DNA from: Tritrichomonas musculus
Lineage: Eukaryota; Parabasalia; Tritrichomonadida; Tritrichomonadidae
Length of the DNA stretch: 64,000 nucleotides
Direction of reading: 5' to 3'
NCBI GenBank assembly: GCA_039105265.1
Contig: JAPFFF010000024.1
Span: 1,116,001-1,180,000 of the forward strand
The translations under genes and the position numbers were made by a program. Shown piece by piece: positions 11,375-21,215 of the stretch (position 1 is its first letter; every line of letters begins with the position of its first letter). A model generated the notes under the pieces. That model saw only the letters and a list, made by a program, of their open reading frames with translations, had not been told where the DNA came from and did no database searches.

Positions 11375-12952
11375 ATGTTTCATTTCAAAATAATTTCTGC
11401 GCATGACTTATTCCAAAACAAATGTAATTCATGTGTTCATGTTATACCAAAAATAAATGATACTGAAAACTATTTTGATTATTATATTACAGATAAAGTA
11501 AAGGATACAGATCCAGAATATAACGAAGAGATTTTAATTCCGTTTTATTGTTTTGATTCTCTTCAGCTCGTTATTTTTCAAAAAAAACTATTAGCTGAGA
11601 ATTCCATTGCTCGAGTCAATATTCCATTAAATATTCAAACTTTTATAAACAATCAGCCACAAAGTACAGCCATAGAATTTTATTCTTCCTCAAGTAATTT
11701 CAAGCCCACTTTTAATTTTTCAATATCATATTTTCCACTCCAAAGTCTGCCAACCAAACCAGCATCAAATCCATCACTAATATTTATTTATTTAACATAT
11801 AATCCACCATTACAGCATAACACACAAGAAGTGCATTTAACTTGCAAAGGAGTTACAGATAATGGAACAATATATGATCCATCAACTAACGATCACATAA
11901 CCGTTGATGAAGAGTCAGTTAGATGTGGTCCATCTGGTCTCACCCAAATCATCAAGATAAATCACTACTATGTAAAAAACGGCAAGTTTTTCTTTTATAT
12001 AAAATCTATGGGCTATACAGGAAAAGTGACACTTAATTTCGCCACAGCACCAACACAAGTAAGTGAAACAAATCACTCTGAATACTTCTTTTTCAACGAT
12101 CCAAGTTGTCTTGACGTTGCAAGTTCAAATGGTTCTGAAAACATGTACGCACTTTTCCCAGTAAAACTCGTTCTATCACCAAATTCAGTGACGGTCGGTA
12201 ACCTCTCAATAAATTCAAATGAAAGTATTCAAAAAGTTCCTTCTCAAAATTCAGAGGCCGATCAAAATGCTCAGAAAAAGTTGATTCAATTAGGCGGCAC
12301 TCAAATAGTGGGTAGTGGAAAAGCAATCAATATTCGATTGGACGTTGAACCAGGAACACGTTATTCACTTAATGAACTTTATCGGAAAAATTCAATTGAT
12401 ATTCGGCCTGATCTAGTCATGACATCATTATCCTTCTCTTCTTCAACTTATCTAAGCTTCCATGTTTGGATGTGTGGAGATGCTGGAGAAGGGATGAATC
12501 CTTTCATTTTCTATAATGAACATGATATAACAGCGAAAATTTACATTGATTACTATTCACAAAATGAAGTCTCAGCAAAGAGAATATTTTTCAATTTGAA
12601 GAAAATGGAAGCAACGGTCAAATACATAGCTTTGTTTGGTGTATCAAATGCAACACAAAAAGGACAAGCTACAAAAAAGATTTGGTCAGATGCATCATGT
12701 TGTTTGTCTGATCCTTATTCAAAGAAAGAACTGATCTCTTTTACAATGCCATCAAAAAACTCACCGTGTGCATTTTTGATCGCAATGTTTGTGAAAGTTG
12801 GAGATGATAATTGGGAATTTTGGCCTTGCTCTTATTACATTGGACCGAAAAATGTTATAACTTATTCAAATTCAATTTCACCTAGCGATCTCCGTACATT
12901 TTTATTAGACTTCATGTTGAAAGGCCAAATGAAACAAATATTTCATTTATAA
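11375..12952 (+). CDS. C2-domain protein with possible TerD-like C-terminal region
   Basis: 525 residues starting at ATG 11375. Residues 1-110 look like a C2 domain: MFHFKIISAHDLFQNKCNSC opens the first strand, then DTDPEYNEEILIPF, the typical T.NP.WNE-type segment. The middle (about 130-300) is unrecognised and beta-rich. The C-terminal third (about 345-510) has spacing like TerD-family domains (FNLKKMEATVKYIALFGVSN, then VKVGDDNWEFWPCSYYIGP), but this match is by eye only. The classical C2 calcium aspartates are only partly present, so calcium binding is uncertain. No signal peptide or membrane segment. TAAAATAAA follows directly at the stop, consistent with the trichomonad TAAA polyadenylation signal. 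Probably a cytosolic membrane-associating protein. Confidence 0.7.
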   Translation: MFHFKIISAHDLFQNKCNSCVHVIPKINDTENYFDYYITDKVKDTDPEYNEEILIPFYCFDSLQLVIFQKKLLAENSIARVNIPLNIQTFINNQPQSTAIEFYSSSSNFKPTFNFSISYFPLQSLPTKPASNPSLIFIYLTYNPPLQHNTQEVHLTCKGVTDNGTIYDPSTNDHITVDEESVRCGPSGLTQIIKINHYYVKNGKFFFYIKSMGYTGKVTLNFATAPTQVSETNHSEYFFFNDPSCLDVASSNGSENMYALFPVKLVLSPNSVTVGNLSINSNESIQKVPSQNSEADQNAQKKLIQLGGTQIVGSGKAINIRLDVEPGTRYSLNELYRKNSIDIRPDLVMTSLSFSSSTYLSFHVWMCGDAGEGMNPFIFYNEHDITAKIYIDYYSQNEVSAKRIFFNLKKMEATVKYIALFGVSNATQKGQATKKIWSDASCCLSDPYSKKELISFTMPSKNSPCAFLIAMFVKVGDDNWEFWPCSYYIGPKNVITYSNSISPSDLRTFLLDFMLKGQMKQIFHL

Positions 12953-13080
12953 AATAAAATTGCATTACTAAAAAACTTTAGTTTTTTTTTTTTTTTTTAA
13001 AGTATCGAATTTTTACTTCATCTAAAAAAAGTTCTTTTGGTAATAATTCAATTTTTTATAATTTTAGTAAATTAGAAAAA

Positions 13081-15420
13081 GTGACAATTCATCCTTTAGT
13101 TGTTGAAATTGGCAAATCTGTTTTTGAAGATTGTGTTTCACTAGTTGAAATAACGATACCTTCTTCAGTACAAAAGATTGATGATCATGCATTTAAAGGA
13201 TGCATTTTACTCCAGAAGATATCAATTCCAAACTCAGTCAAAGAAATTGGTGAATATGTTTTTTCAAGATGTTCAAGTCTCACTGAAGTAACAATTGACA
13301 TTTTTTCAACAAAAATAAAAGATAGTTCATTCAATAACTGTTCATTATTAACACAATTGATTTTGACTTTTTCAATATCTTCTATTCCGAAATTTAACTA
13401 TCAACAAATAGGAAGAATTGAATCAATAACAATTCATCCAAATTCAATAATACAAGAAATTGGATGTAAAGCATTTGCTAATTGTTTTACATTGACAAGT
13501 ATTTCAATTCCACCTTCAGTACAAACGATAGCAGATTGTGCATTTGAAGGATGCTTATTATTGACAGAAATTGAAATTCCTTCTTCAGTTACATCAATTG
13601 GTCAAAGCGCATTTCGTGATTGTTCAATGTTAAAAGAAATAAATATTCCATCTAATGTTACTGTGATTAAAATATTCACATTTTGCGGATGCTCAAATCT
13701 TCAAAATATTTCATTTTCAGAGTCTTTATTAACAACTATTGAAGATTCTGCATTTCAAGATTGTACCTCACTTGAAAGTATTATTATTCCTTCTAATGTT
13801 AAATCAATTGGTTGGTTTGCTTTTAAAGGATGTTTCGATTTAACTCAAATTTCAATTCCTTCTGAAATTGAATCAATTGGTAACAAAATTTTTGAAGGTT
13901 GTAATTCGATTGAACTTTCAAATAATATTGATTTGGTCCCAGATAATATGTTCAAAGGTTGTTCTTCATTAAAACAAATAACAGTTCCTGATTCTGTAAC
14001 GAAAATTGGAAAGGAATCTTTTGAAAATTGTGAGTCTTTGACAAGTATTGAAATCCCTCAAAATGTGAAATTGATTGATGATTATGCTTTTAATGGCTGT
14101 TCTTCATTGGACGAAATTGAGATACCATCATTGATTACATCAATAAAAAGTTTTGTTTTTTGTGGTTGTTCATCATTGACAGAAATTGAAATTCCTTCAT
14201 CTGTTAATACAATTGAAAATTTTGCATTCAAAGATTGCACATCCTTGGTTAAAATAACGATACCTGACTCTGTTATATCAATAGTAGAATCAGCATTAGA
14301 AGGCTGTTCATCATTAGAAGAAGTTGAAATTCCTCGATCTGTTATTTCAGTTGGAAATAAAGTTTTTGATAACTGTAAATCATTGAAAAAAATATTGATT
14401 CCGTTTTCTTTTAAATCGATTCCTGATTCATTTTTACATGGATGTTCATCTTTAACTGAAATATCTATTCCATCATCTGTGAATTCAATTGGAAATTCAT
14501 CATTTGAAAATTGTGAATCATTAACATCCTTATCGATTCCATCTTCAGTTATTCTTATTGGAAATTCTGCTTTTAAAGGATGTGAAAATTTGAATTCAAT
14601 TGATATTCCTTCATCAGTGAATTCATTTGGTGAAAGTGCATTTGAAAATTGTGTATCTTTGAAATCAATAATATTTCCACTTTATTTGTCTTTAATTGCA
14701 AATTTTATTTGCAAAGGATGCATTCAATTAGAAAGTGTTACGATTCCTCCAACTGTTGTGAAAATTGGAAGTAACTGCTTTGAAAATTGTTCATCCTTAA
14801 AGAATATCGTCATTCCATCATCAGTTAAAGAAATTGGTGATTATACTTTTAAAGGATGCAAAGAGTTACAAGAAAAATGCATTCCTTCTTTTGTAACATC
14901 AATAGGACAAGATATTTTTAATGGTTGCACTGAAAAATCTGATAGTGATATATTTATTGAATTAATAGCAGATTATGATGATGATGATGAAAATGGTGAA
15001 ACTTTAGTAGATAATAACACTGACTTTAAATTTGAAAATATTGTAAATTTAGTAGATAATAACACTGACTTTAAATTTGAAAATTTTGTAAATTTAGTAG
15101 ATAATAACACTGACTCTAATTATGAAAATGTTGAAAATTTAGAAGATAATAAAATCGATATTAAAGAAGGCAATGGCATCGACTCTAATTATGAAAATGT
15201 TGAAAATTTAGAAGATAATAAAATCGATATTAAAGAAGGCAATGGCATCGACTCTAATTATGAAAATGTTGAAAATTTAGAAGATAATAAAATCGATATT
15301 AAAGAAGGCAATGGCATCGACTCTAATTATGAAAATGATGAAAATTTAGTAGAAAAAAAAAAAAATAATGATGAAGAGCTTGAATCAGATTTTTTTAACC
15401 CATTTCATTTTTCCGATTAA
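13081..15420 (+). CDS. BspA-like TpLRR (LRR_5) protein, intact frame but no ATG
   Basis: About 28 tandem 23-residue LRR_5 repeats of the pattern LxxIxIPSSVxxIGxxAFxxC run from the start to about residue 625. An acidic tail of tandem repeats follows. The frame is open from about 12982 (after a TAG at 12979), but no ATG occurs before well inside the repeats; the frame begins NFSKLEKVTIHPLVVEIG. A 5'-truncated copy is therefore the simplest reading, although no stop interrupts the 2.3 kb that remains. BspA-like proteins form a very large trichomonad family, some members of which are surface-exposed. This one shows no signal peptide or membrane segment. It starts only about 130 bp after the C2 gene on the same strand. 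Confidence 0.7.
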   Translation: MTIHPLVVEIGKSVFEDCVSLVEITIPSSVQKIDDHAFKGCILLQKISIPNSVKEIGEYVFSRCSSLTEVTIDIFSTKIKDSSFNNCSLLTQLILTFSISSIPKFNYQQIGRIESITIHPNSIIQEIGCKAFANCFTLTSISIPPSVQTIADCAFEGCLLLTEIEIPSSVTSIGQSAFRDCSMLKEINIPSNVTVIKIFTFCGCSNLQNISFSESLLTTIEDSAFQDCTSLESIIIPSNVKSIGWFAFKGCFDLTQISIPSEIESIGNKIFEGCNSIELSNNIDLVPDNMFKGCSSLKQITVPDSVTKIGKESFENCESLTSIEIPQNVKLIDDYAFNGCSSLDEIEIPSLITSIKSFVFCGCSSLTEIEIPSSVNTIENFAFKDCTSLVKITIPDSVISIVESALEGCSSLEEVEIPRSVISVGNKVFDNCKSLKKILIPFSFKSIPDSFLHGCSSLTEISIPSSVNSIGNSSFENCESLTSLSIPSSVILIGNSAFKGCENLNSIDIPSSVNSFGESAFENCVSLKSIIFPLYLSLIANFICKGCIQLESVTIPPTVVKIGSNCFENCSSLKNIVIPSSVKEIGDYTFKGCKELQEKCIPSFVTSIGQDIFNGCTEKSDSDIFIELIADYDDDDENGETLVDNNTDFKFENIVNLVDNNTDFKFENFVNLVDNNTDSNYENVENLEDNKIDIKEGNGIDSNYENVENLEDNKIDIKEGNGIDSNYENVENLEDNKIDIKEGNGIDSNYENDENLVEKKKNNDEELESDFFNPFHFSD
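15007..15345 (+). repeat. In-frame 45-bp and 69-bp tandem repeats in the BspA-like tail
   Basis: A 45-bp unit (encoding VDNNTDFKFENIVNL) starts at 15007, 15052 and 15097. It passes into a 69-bp unit (DSNYENVENLEDNKIDIKEG plus NGI) starting at 15112, 15181, 15250 and 15319, the last partial. The 69-bp copies are almost identical. The tail is strongly acidic. The 69-bp period equals the 23-residue LRR period, though the sequence is unrelated. Confidence 0.9.
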
Positions 15421-16820
15421 TCATAAGACTATACAAAAAAGTTTATAAAAAAAACTTATATTAAATAAAAAATTGTTAGTTAACTAGCAATACATAATTT
15501 TTTTATTTACTGAAAATAGAATTAATTTTTGAAAAAGATCGTTTTTGTTATTTTGTGATATGTATAGCTTAAATATGTTTGAATTTCATGATATTTCAAA
15601 TAATATCTTATGAACTAGCATAAAAGATGTATTTGGCATCTTTACTTATAAGACAAATTTGGATGAAAATTAATATGCAACAAGTTAAAATATGTCTAAA
15701 AATATTTTGAAAATATTATACGAAAAAATATTAAATTTTAAAATGCTCAATCTATCTATATTACTTAAATATTTAAACTCACATATAGAGGCGGGAAAAA
15801 GTTGTCAACGCTGACCTTAGAAGCATTTTTTTAACACTTTCGCATTAAAATATTAAAATATAATATTTGTTTCATTATTTCTACTATTTTAAACTATAAA
15901 AAAATGTTTTCATTTGGGATTTTGCTTGATTTTTTTAAAAATTTTATGGATTTTTTTATGATAACTTTTTCTGAATATTTGAATGTTATATTGAATAAAA
16001 TATATAAATATGTCTTAATATTTATGAAGTTTTTATTTTAAATTATATGATTTAAATATTAAAAATAAATTAGTAATAATTTTAAATGCGTTATATTAAT
16101 AAAAACTGTATTAATGCAATTTTATTTGCAAATGATTGATATTTGGAAAAAACTATTGCAAAAAAAGATTCATTTTAAGAAACTTTTTTTAACTAGAATA
16201 AGCTTCAAGGAAGAACTATCGTTTATTTTGTAGAATAGAGTGAATCCGTAAACATATCAAAAAAAATCGAAAAAAATTTTCGACAATTTAGCTAGGATTG
16301 AGCATTTGTATTTGAATTGCTTTTTCTTACGTTAAAAAATAAACCATTCAATTCAATTCTTTTAAAAAAACAACTTTAAATTAAAAATATGAATATAATA
16401 GCTGCTTTATTTAACAATTCGAACACGAATAAAATTTGAATTATATGATTTAGGAAATAAATATTTTCATATTCAGAATTCATTCTAATAATTTTTCCCA
16501 ATCATAAAATTCAATCGTAATTCATAGTCATATATATAGTATATAATTATAAAAAACATTTTGGTATAAAAAATTAGTTGAATTCAACTAATTTTAGTGC
16601 AAATGTAATATTTTCACGTTTTCTACAAAAATAAATAATAATCATCGTTGAAACTTTATTTTTACAAAAAATAAATTGACCAAAATTAAAATGTGAATTA
16701 GATCTTTTTTTTATGTTTTTATAAAATAAAATTCTTATTGAGATAATCGATTTTATATATATTTATATTTGATATTATTTAGAGATCCATATAAATATAT
16801 ATATATATATATATATATTT
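15421..16820. other. AT-rich intergenic region
   Basis: No gene is supported. There is an (AT)n microsatellite at about 16796-16817. Confidence 0.5.
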
Positions 16821-17232
16821 ATATTGCAAAACTGGATATTCAATATCAGGAACAACATTTAAAGCTGCATCATTTTATTCTGATATTCGAGGTATAACAT
16901 TTCAAACTTTGAATATCGAAAATTCTATTAATTTTTTACAGAACTCTTCTCTTCAGTCGAATCCAAATCCTGTTGGACAAATAATCAATGTTTACTCAAA
17001 GAACAGCTTTTTAATAGAAAATGATAATAATTGTGACATTAACGCAATTATTCCTCAATTAGATTTGTTTCCTAATGTTTATGATACAGCATGCATGACA
17101 GCAATTTCTTGTTCCAAATTTAAAAAATATGTACCGTTTTGCTCGCAAATATTAAATCTAAAAAGTAAAATGCAAATAAATGAATTTAATGAAACATTTA
17201 ATAAATATCTCAAATATTATGGATATAATTAA
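16821..17232 (+). pseudogene. Unrecognised open-frame remnant
   Basis: The frame is open from about 16821 (KTGYSISGTTFKAASFYSDI) through ENSINFLQNSSL to a stop at 17230, without an ATG. Composition is protein-like (NPVGQIINVYSKNSFLIEN, then DTACMTAISCSKFKKYVPFC). The start resembles the beta-helix type repeats of trichomonad surface proteins only loosely. It is probably the 3' fragment of a host gene; no function is assigned. Confidence 0.35.
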
Positions 17233-18377
17233 ATAGCATCTATATTTATATATAATTTTTTTGAATATTTTCATTAGTGAATTCACACTGATGTACAAAG
17301 AGGACATTGAATCAATGCAGTCAAAATGCATAATAAAACTACATTTTAATTAAAAAAAAAAAAAAAATTAAACTCCGAAAATGATTCAAAATTAAGGTTG
17401 AGTGGATAAGACTTTTGTTTTCTAGTTTCTTAAAACATTTTTCTGAGTTATTAATTATTTTTAATGATTTATTTCACTTCACAAAAGGTATGGAAACTTC
17501 TTTTTTCTTGACAAATTATTTTTTATGTTATATGATATTCTTCAAAATATAATAGTATAATATCATTATATTTTTCTAGTAGATTTTAAAATATGTACAA
17601 AATATGATTTTTAATTAAGAATATATAAAGATATTCAATAAATAATATTTTGTATGATTTACTGAAAATATTGATTATAAGTACGTTTAAAGGTAGTGAC
17701 ACTAAACAACTTTTTGAATAATTAGTCTCAAGCTCTCAAAAAGTGGATTTTAAAATAGAATTTTCACGATAAATATACGAATAAAATAAAAAAGAATATT
17801 AATAAGATAAAATATAATTTTAGATTTATTAGAATTTGTTATTAATAAAATGAACACCAAGAAAAAGTGCTTTTTTAATGATTCAAAAGATCGTGCAAAG
17901 CTCATTTCTGTATTTGATATATTTCATATAAAAATGTTTATTTATAAAAAGAAAATATTGAAAAATTATTCCTAGATGCGGATTTTTTCAATTCTATTTT
18001 TTAATTGAGTTATGTTCATTTTTGTAACTATATAAAATTTTTATAATTTTATCATTGAAAAAGTTTTAAAAAGGAAATCAATTCAAATTTACTAGATGTT
18101 ATTGAAAAATTTTTCAAAAATTATTATTAAAATTAGAAAATCTCTGTTTAAAAATAGTTCAAATCAAAATAATCACTAAAAATACAATAAAAAAAAATAA
18201 TATAACAAATCTTTATTCTAAATTTTTGAATATAATATAATCAAACGATATAACTTTTTGATAATCATAAACTAATCAAAAAGTTTATTGAATTGTATTT
18301 ATTTCTAAGAAAAAACCGTTTGAACCAAAAATAAACTTTTTGAAAATATTTGAGTTCAAATTTTTCTTATTTGACCA
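17233..18377. other. AT-rich intergenic region
   Basis: No gene or clear repeat is visible. Several AAACTTTTTGA motifs occur near 18256-18345 in both orientations. Confidence 0.45.
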
Positions 18378-19945
18378 ATGAAATCACAATCTCCAACACC
18401 TCGTAAATCGCCTATCGAGCTAAAAATTGTTCTAATGATATTAATAATAAATACGTTATAGCATGGTATGCTTTATCTTCATCACCATTTCTAAATATAG
18501 ATAAAAATAAGAATATCACTGGTTTATTGCCAAATGATATTACCTTAGAAGAATCCTTTTTATTAGAAAAATCTTTTGACAAATTTGAAAAATTTATACA
18601 TGATAATTCAAATTATATTGTAAATGCACTTTTTGTATTTGCGATGCACCCTCTCAATCCTAACCTCCCTACTTTTATAATTCACGTTCATCCAGCCAAT
18701 TCTGGAAAATGTAATAATATAACTACAGAAATTATGATCCATATAGCTTCAAAATGCAAAGATCATGGTTTTAATATCGTTGGATTTTCTAGTGATGGAG
18801 ATAATTGCATGTCAAAATTCCACAAAAAAAATATTGAATTATTTGAATGTACATTATTTGATATTTTTGAAAATTATTTATATTTTTCTGATGTTTTACA
18901 CATTTTAAAACGTGGACGATACCATTTTGTTAAGCAACTTCACAAAAGGAATAGTTTAATAATTGATCAATTACGTATTCTTTTAAATTTACCTAGTGAA
19001 ATATTTTCCAATGCATCTTATACGAAAATGCATGAGAGTCTTGCTGTTCGTATGTTTTCATTCGAAAAAATACTCATATTATATAAGAATTCATATTTTA
19101 ATGAAACAGTTTATTTTTTACCTTTCGTTTTATTAAACGAGGCAATTAGTAACAGAATAATTGATTTAAACGATAGAGTATTCATTTTAAATATAATTCG
19201 AGCATTTTGCAAACATTTATCAAAAAACTCAAAAATTAGATTATCGCAGAAATACTTAATCAAACCCAACTTAATAACCGATATATTATCTACCGTTTAT
19301 TCGTTCAATTATGTCCTTACGGAAATGAAAGGTTATATTGATCTAAATAGATTTTCTACCAGCCCTTTAGAACACAACTTTGGAATAGCACGCATGAGCT
19401 GTAGAAATAATAATAGAATTGAACGTTTACTCTTACAATTTTCTAGAATTGATGTTAGACGGTTAAAAAAAATCGAAATATATAACAGGACAATGAATCA
19501 TAGAGTTACAAATCATGGCTCAATTATTAATATAGACAAAGATATTATTGATTTAGAAACAATTTATAAAAATACAAATAGAATAATTAAAAATTTTTTT
19601 TCGTTGGAGCAAAATTATGTAACAACAGTAGAATTATTCAAATTATTCGAAAAATTAGAAAACAAATTAGTTCCTCAATCAAGATTTTTTTGTAAATCTT
19701 CAGATATATATGTTAATCCATCGACGGTATCAAAAATTCAAACAAGGCTGGAAAATGATTTAGGAAAAAGATGTCGATGGAGTTCGCAAGAAGAAGAACT
19801 TTTGATTAAGCTAAACAAGGATATTGGTGGAAATTGTACACAAATATCCAAATATTTTGAGGAAAGAACACCAAAATCAATTTTTATAAAATCAAAACAA
19901 TTATATAAAAAGAAAATAATCACAAAAAAGCCATTTTTACACTAA
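18378..19945 (+). CDS. Transposase-like protein with C-terminal SANT/Myb-like domain
   Basis: A 472-codon open frame runs from about 18527 to a TAA at 19943-19945. An ATG at 18378 (MKSQSPTPRKSPIE) in another frame would join it after a one-base frame change near 18420, so the gene may be recently disabled or start differently. The body has a DDE-like pattern: FSSDGDN near residue 90, SDVLHILKRGRYHF near residue 125, and a later acidic motif SPLEHNFGIARM near residue 285. This resembles the general layout of P-element/hAT-like eukaryotic transposases, but the superfamily is not resolved. The last about 60 residues (RWSSQEEELLIKLNKDIGG, then CTQISKYFEERTPKSIF) look like a SANT/Myb DNA-binding domain. 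I found no terminal inverted repeats, so it may be a relic or a domesticated gene. TAAA overlaps the stop. Confidence 0.5.
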
Positions 19946-21157
19946 AAATTGATTTTCTTATTTTTTTTTTTTATAAAAATTGATTATCAAAAACTGAAAA
20001 CACAAAATTTCATAAAGCAGTCATTATTTTTTTAATTTATGAAAAGCATATATTTGGAAAACAAATAATTCCTCATGTTATTTTGTGTAAAAAAAAAGAT
20101 AATTCATAAAAAAAATGATTTTATTTATTTCACAATTTTTCAATGCATTCAATTTTTTTTCTATGAAAATAAAAACATTTTTATATCTTTAATTTCTCCA
20201 ATAAAAGGCATAAGATATAAATAAATTACCAAAGTGCATCCATTTGTTTAATATGCTTCATTAAGATCATTTATTATTGAAAAATTTTTTTATGAATTAA
20301 AAGTACCTATTTGAACATTTTCTACAAAATTTAATTTGCATATTGATACTTATTGGAAAATATAACACACATATACATTTAAAGAATAAATTAAATCTTC
20401 TTTTTCAAAATCTGATAATTATTTGATCCTTAATAATAATATATTTTATTTAAATTTTCGCTTTTATTGATTATATAAATAATATAAATGAAAAAATATA
20501 TGTGAAAACATAAAAATAGAGTTTTTTTAAAAAGTCATATATTTACTGATTTTGAGTTTTTGTTGAAAATAAACTAAAAAACACATTCATTTAAAATATA
20601 ATTTTTATATATTAATTTCATTTTTTAATAATAGATATTGATTTTTTTTAATGCAATATAAATGTTCTAATTTTTATTTTTTTGAATGAAAATAAAAACC
20701 TGGCGTTTTTGAAAAAACGAGTTTTTTAATTTTACCTGGCAGAAGGTCAAATGTGGCGTTTTTGATTTTTTTAAAAAATATTGATCAAAAACGCCTTTAG
20801 AAAAAGTGAAAAATTGAGTAGTTGGAAAAAAATTGAATAGGCGTTTTTGATTTTTCCCCCAACATGGATATTAAAAGAAAATTATATTGGACCATTTCTC
20901 AAAAAATTTCTCAAAAAATTCATGACATTTTGATATTTTAATTAAAAATTATTTTTTATTCATCATATTACTTAATTTAACATTCGGTATTTCTTTGTAA
21001 TGCAGGTTTATGAAATTTGATATAATATGAATAAAAAATATTTTTGATATAAAAATATTAAAATATATATATATTTATGAAATAATTATATATTTATTTT
21101 TTAAAAAAAAATATCATAAGAATATTTCAAGATATTTATAGTTTTATTAAATTTACA
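19946..21157. other. AT-rich intergenic region
   Basis: No gene is supported. It contains the GGCGTTTTTGAT repeat cluster at 20702-20851 and short AT runs. Confidence 0.5.
20702..20851. repeat. GGCGTTTTTGAT repeat cluster with hairpin
   Basis: GGCGTTTTTGA(T/A) occurs in direct orientation at 20702, 20755 and 20840, and inverted (ATCAAAAACGCC) at 20784-20795, making a perfect 12-bp hairpin with the 20755 copy. The arrangement and the following AGTGAAAAATTGA resemble 3679-3860. Confidence 0.7.
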
Positions 21158-21213
21158 AAAATGACCAATTAATTTATCAAAAAGTTCTGAATTTTACATT
21201 AATTGGTCATTTT
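21158..21213 (+). promoter_or_regulatory. Inverted repeat and initiator in the S9 peptidase promoter
   Basis: AAAATGACCAATTAAT at 21158-21173 is mirrored by ATTAATTGGTCATTTT at 21198-21213, a perfect 16-bp inverted repeat with a 24-bp loop. The right arm includes TCATTT (21207-21212), matching the trichomonad initiator TCAYTW four bases before the ATG at 21216. The left arm carries the opposite-strand copy and a CCAAT core. Confidence 0.6.
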
Positions 21214-21215
21214 AC

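Noticed and set aside
18256-20040. Possible terminal inverted repeats around the transposase-like gene
   Set aside because: Only short AAACTTTTTGA-type matches near 18256-18345 and none on the far side; no target duplication.
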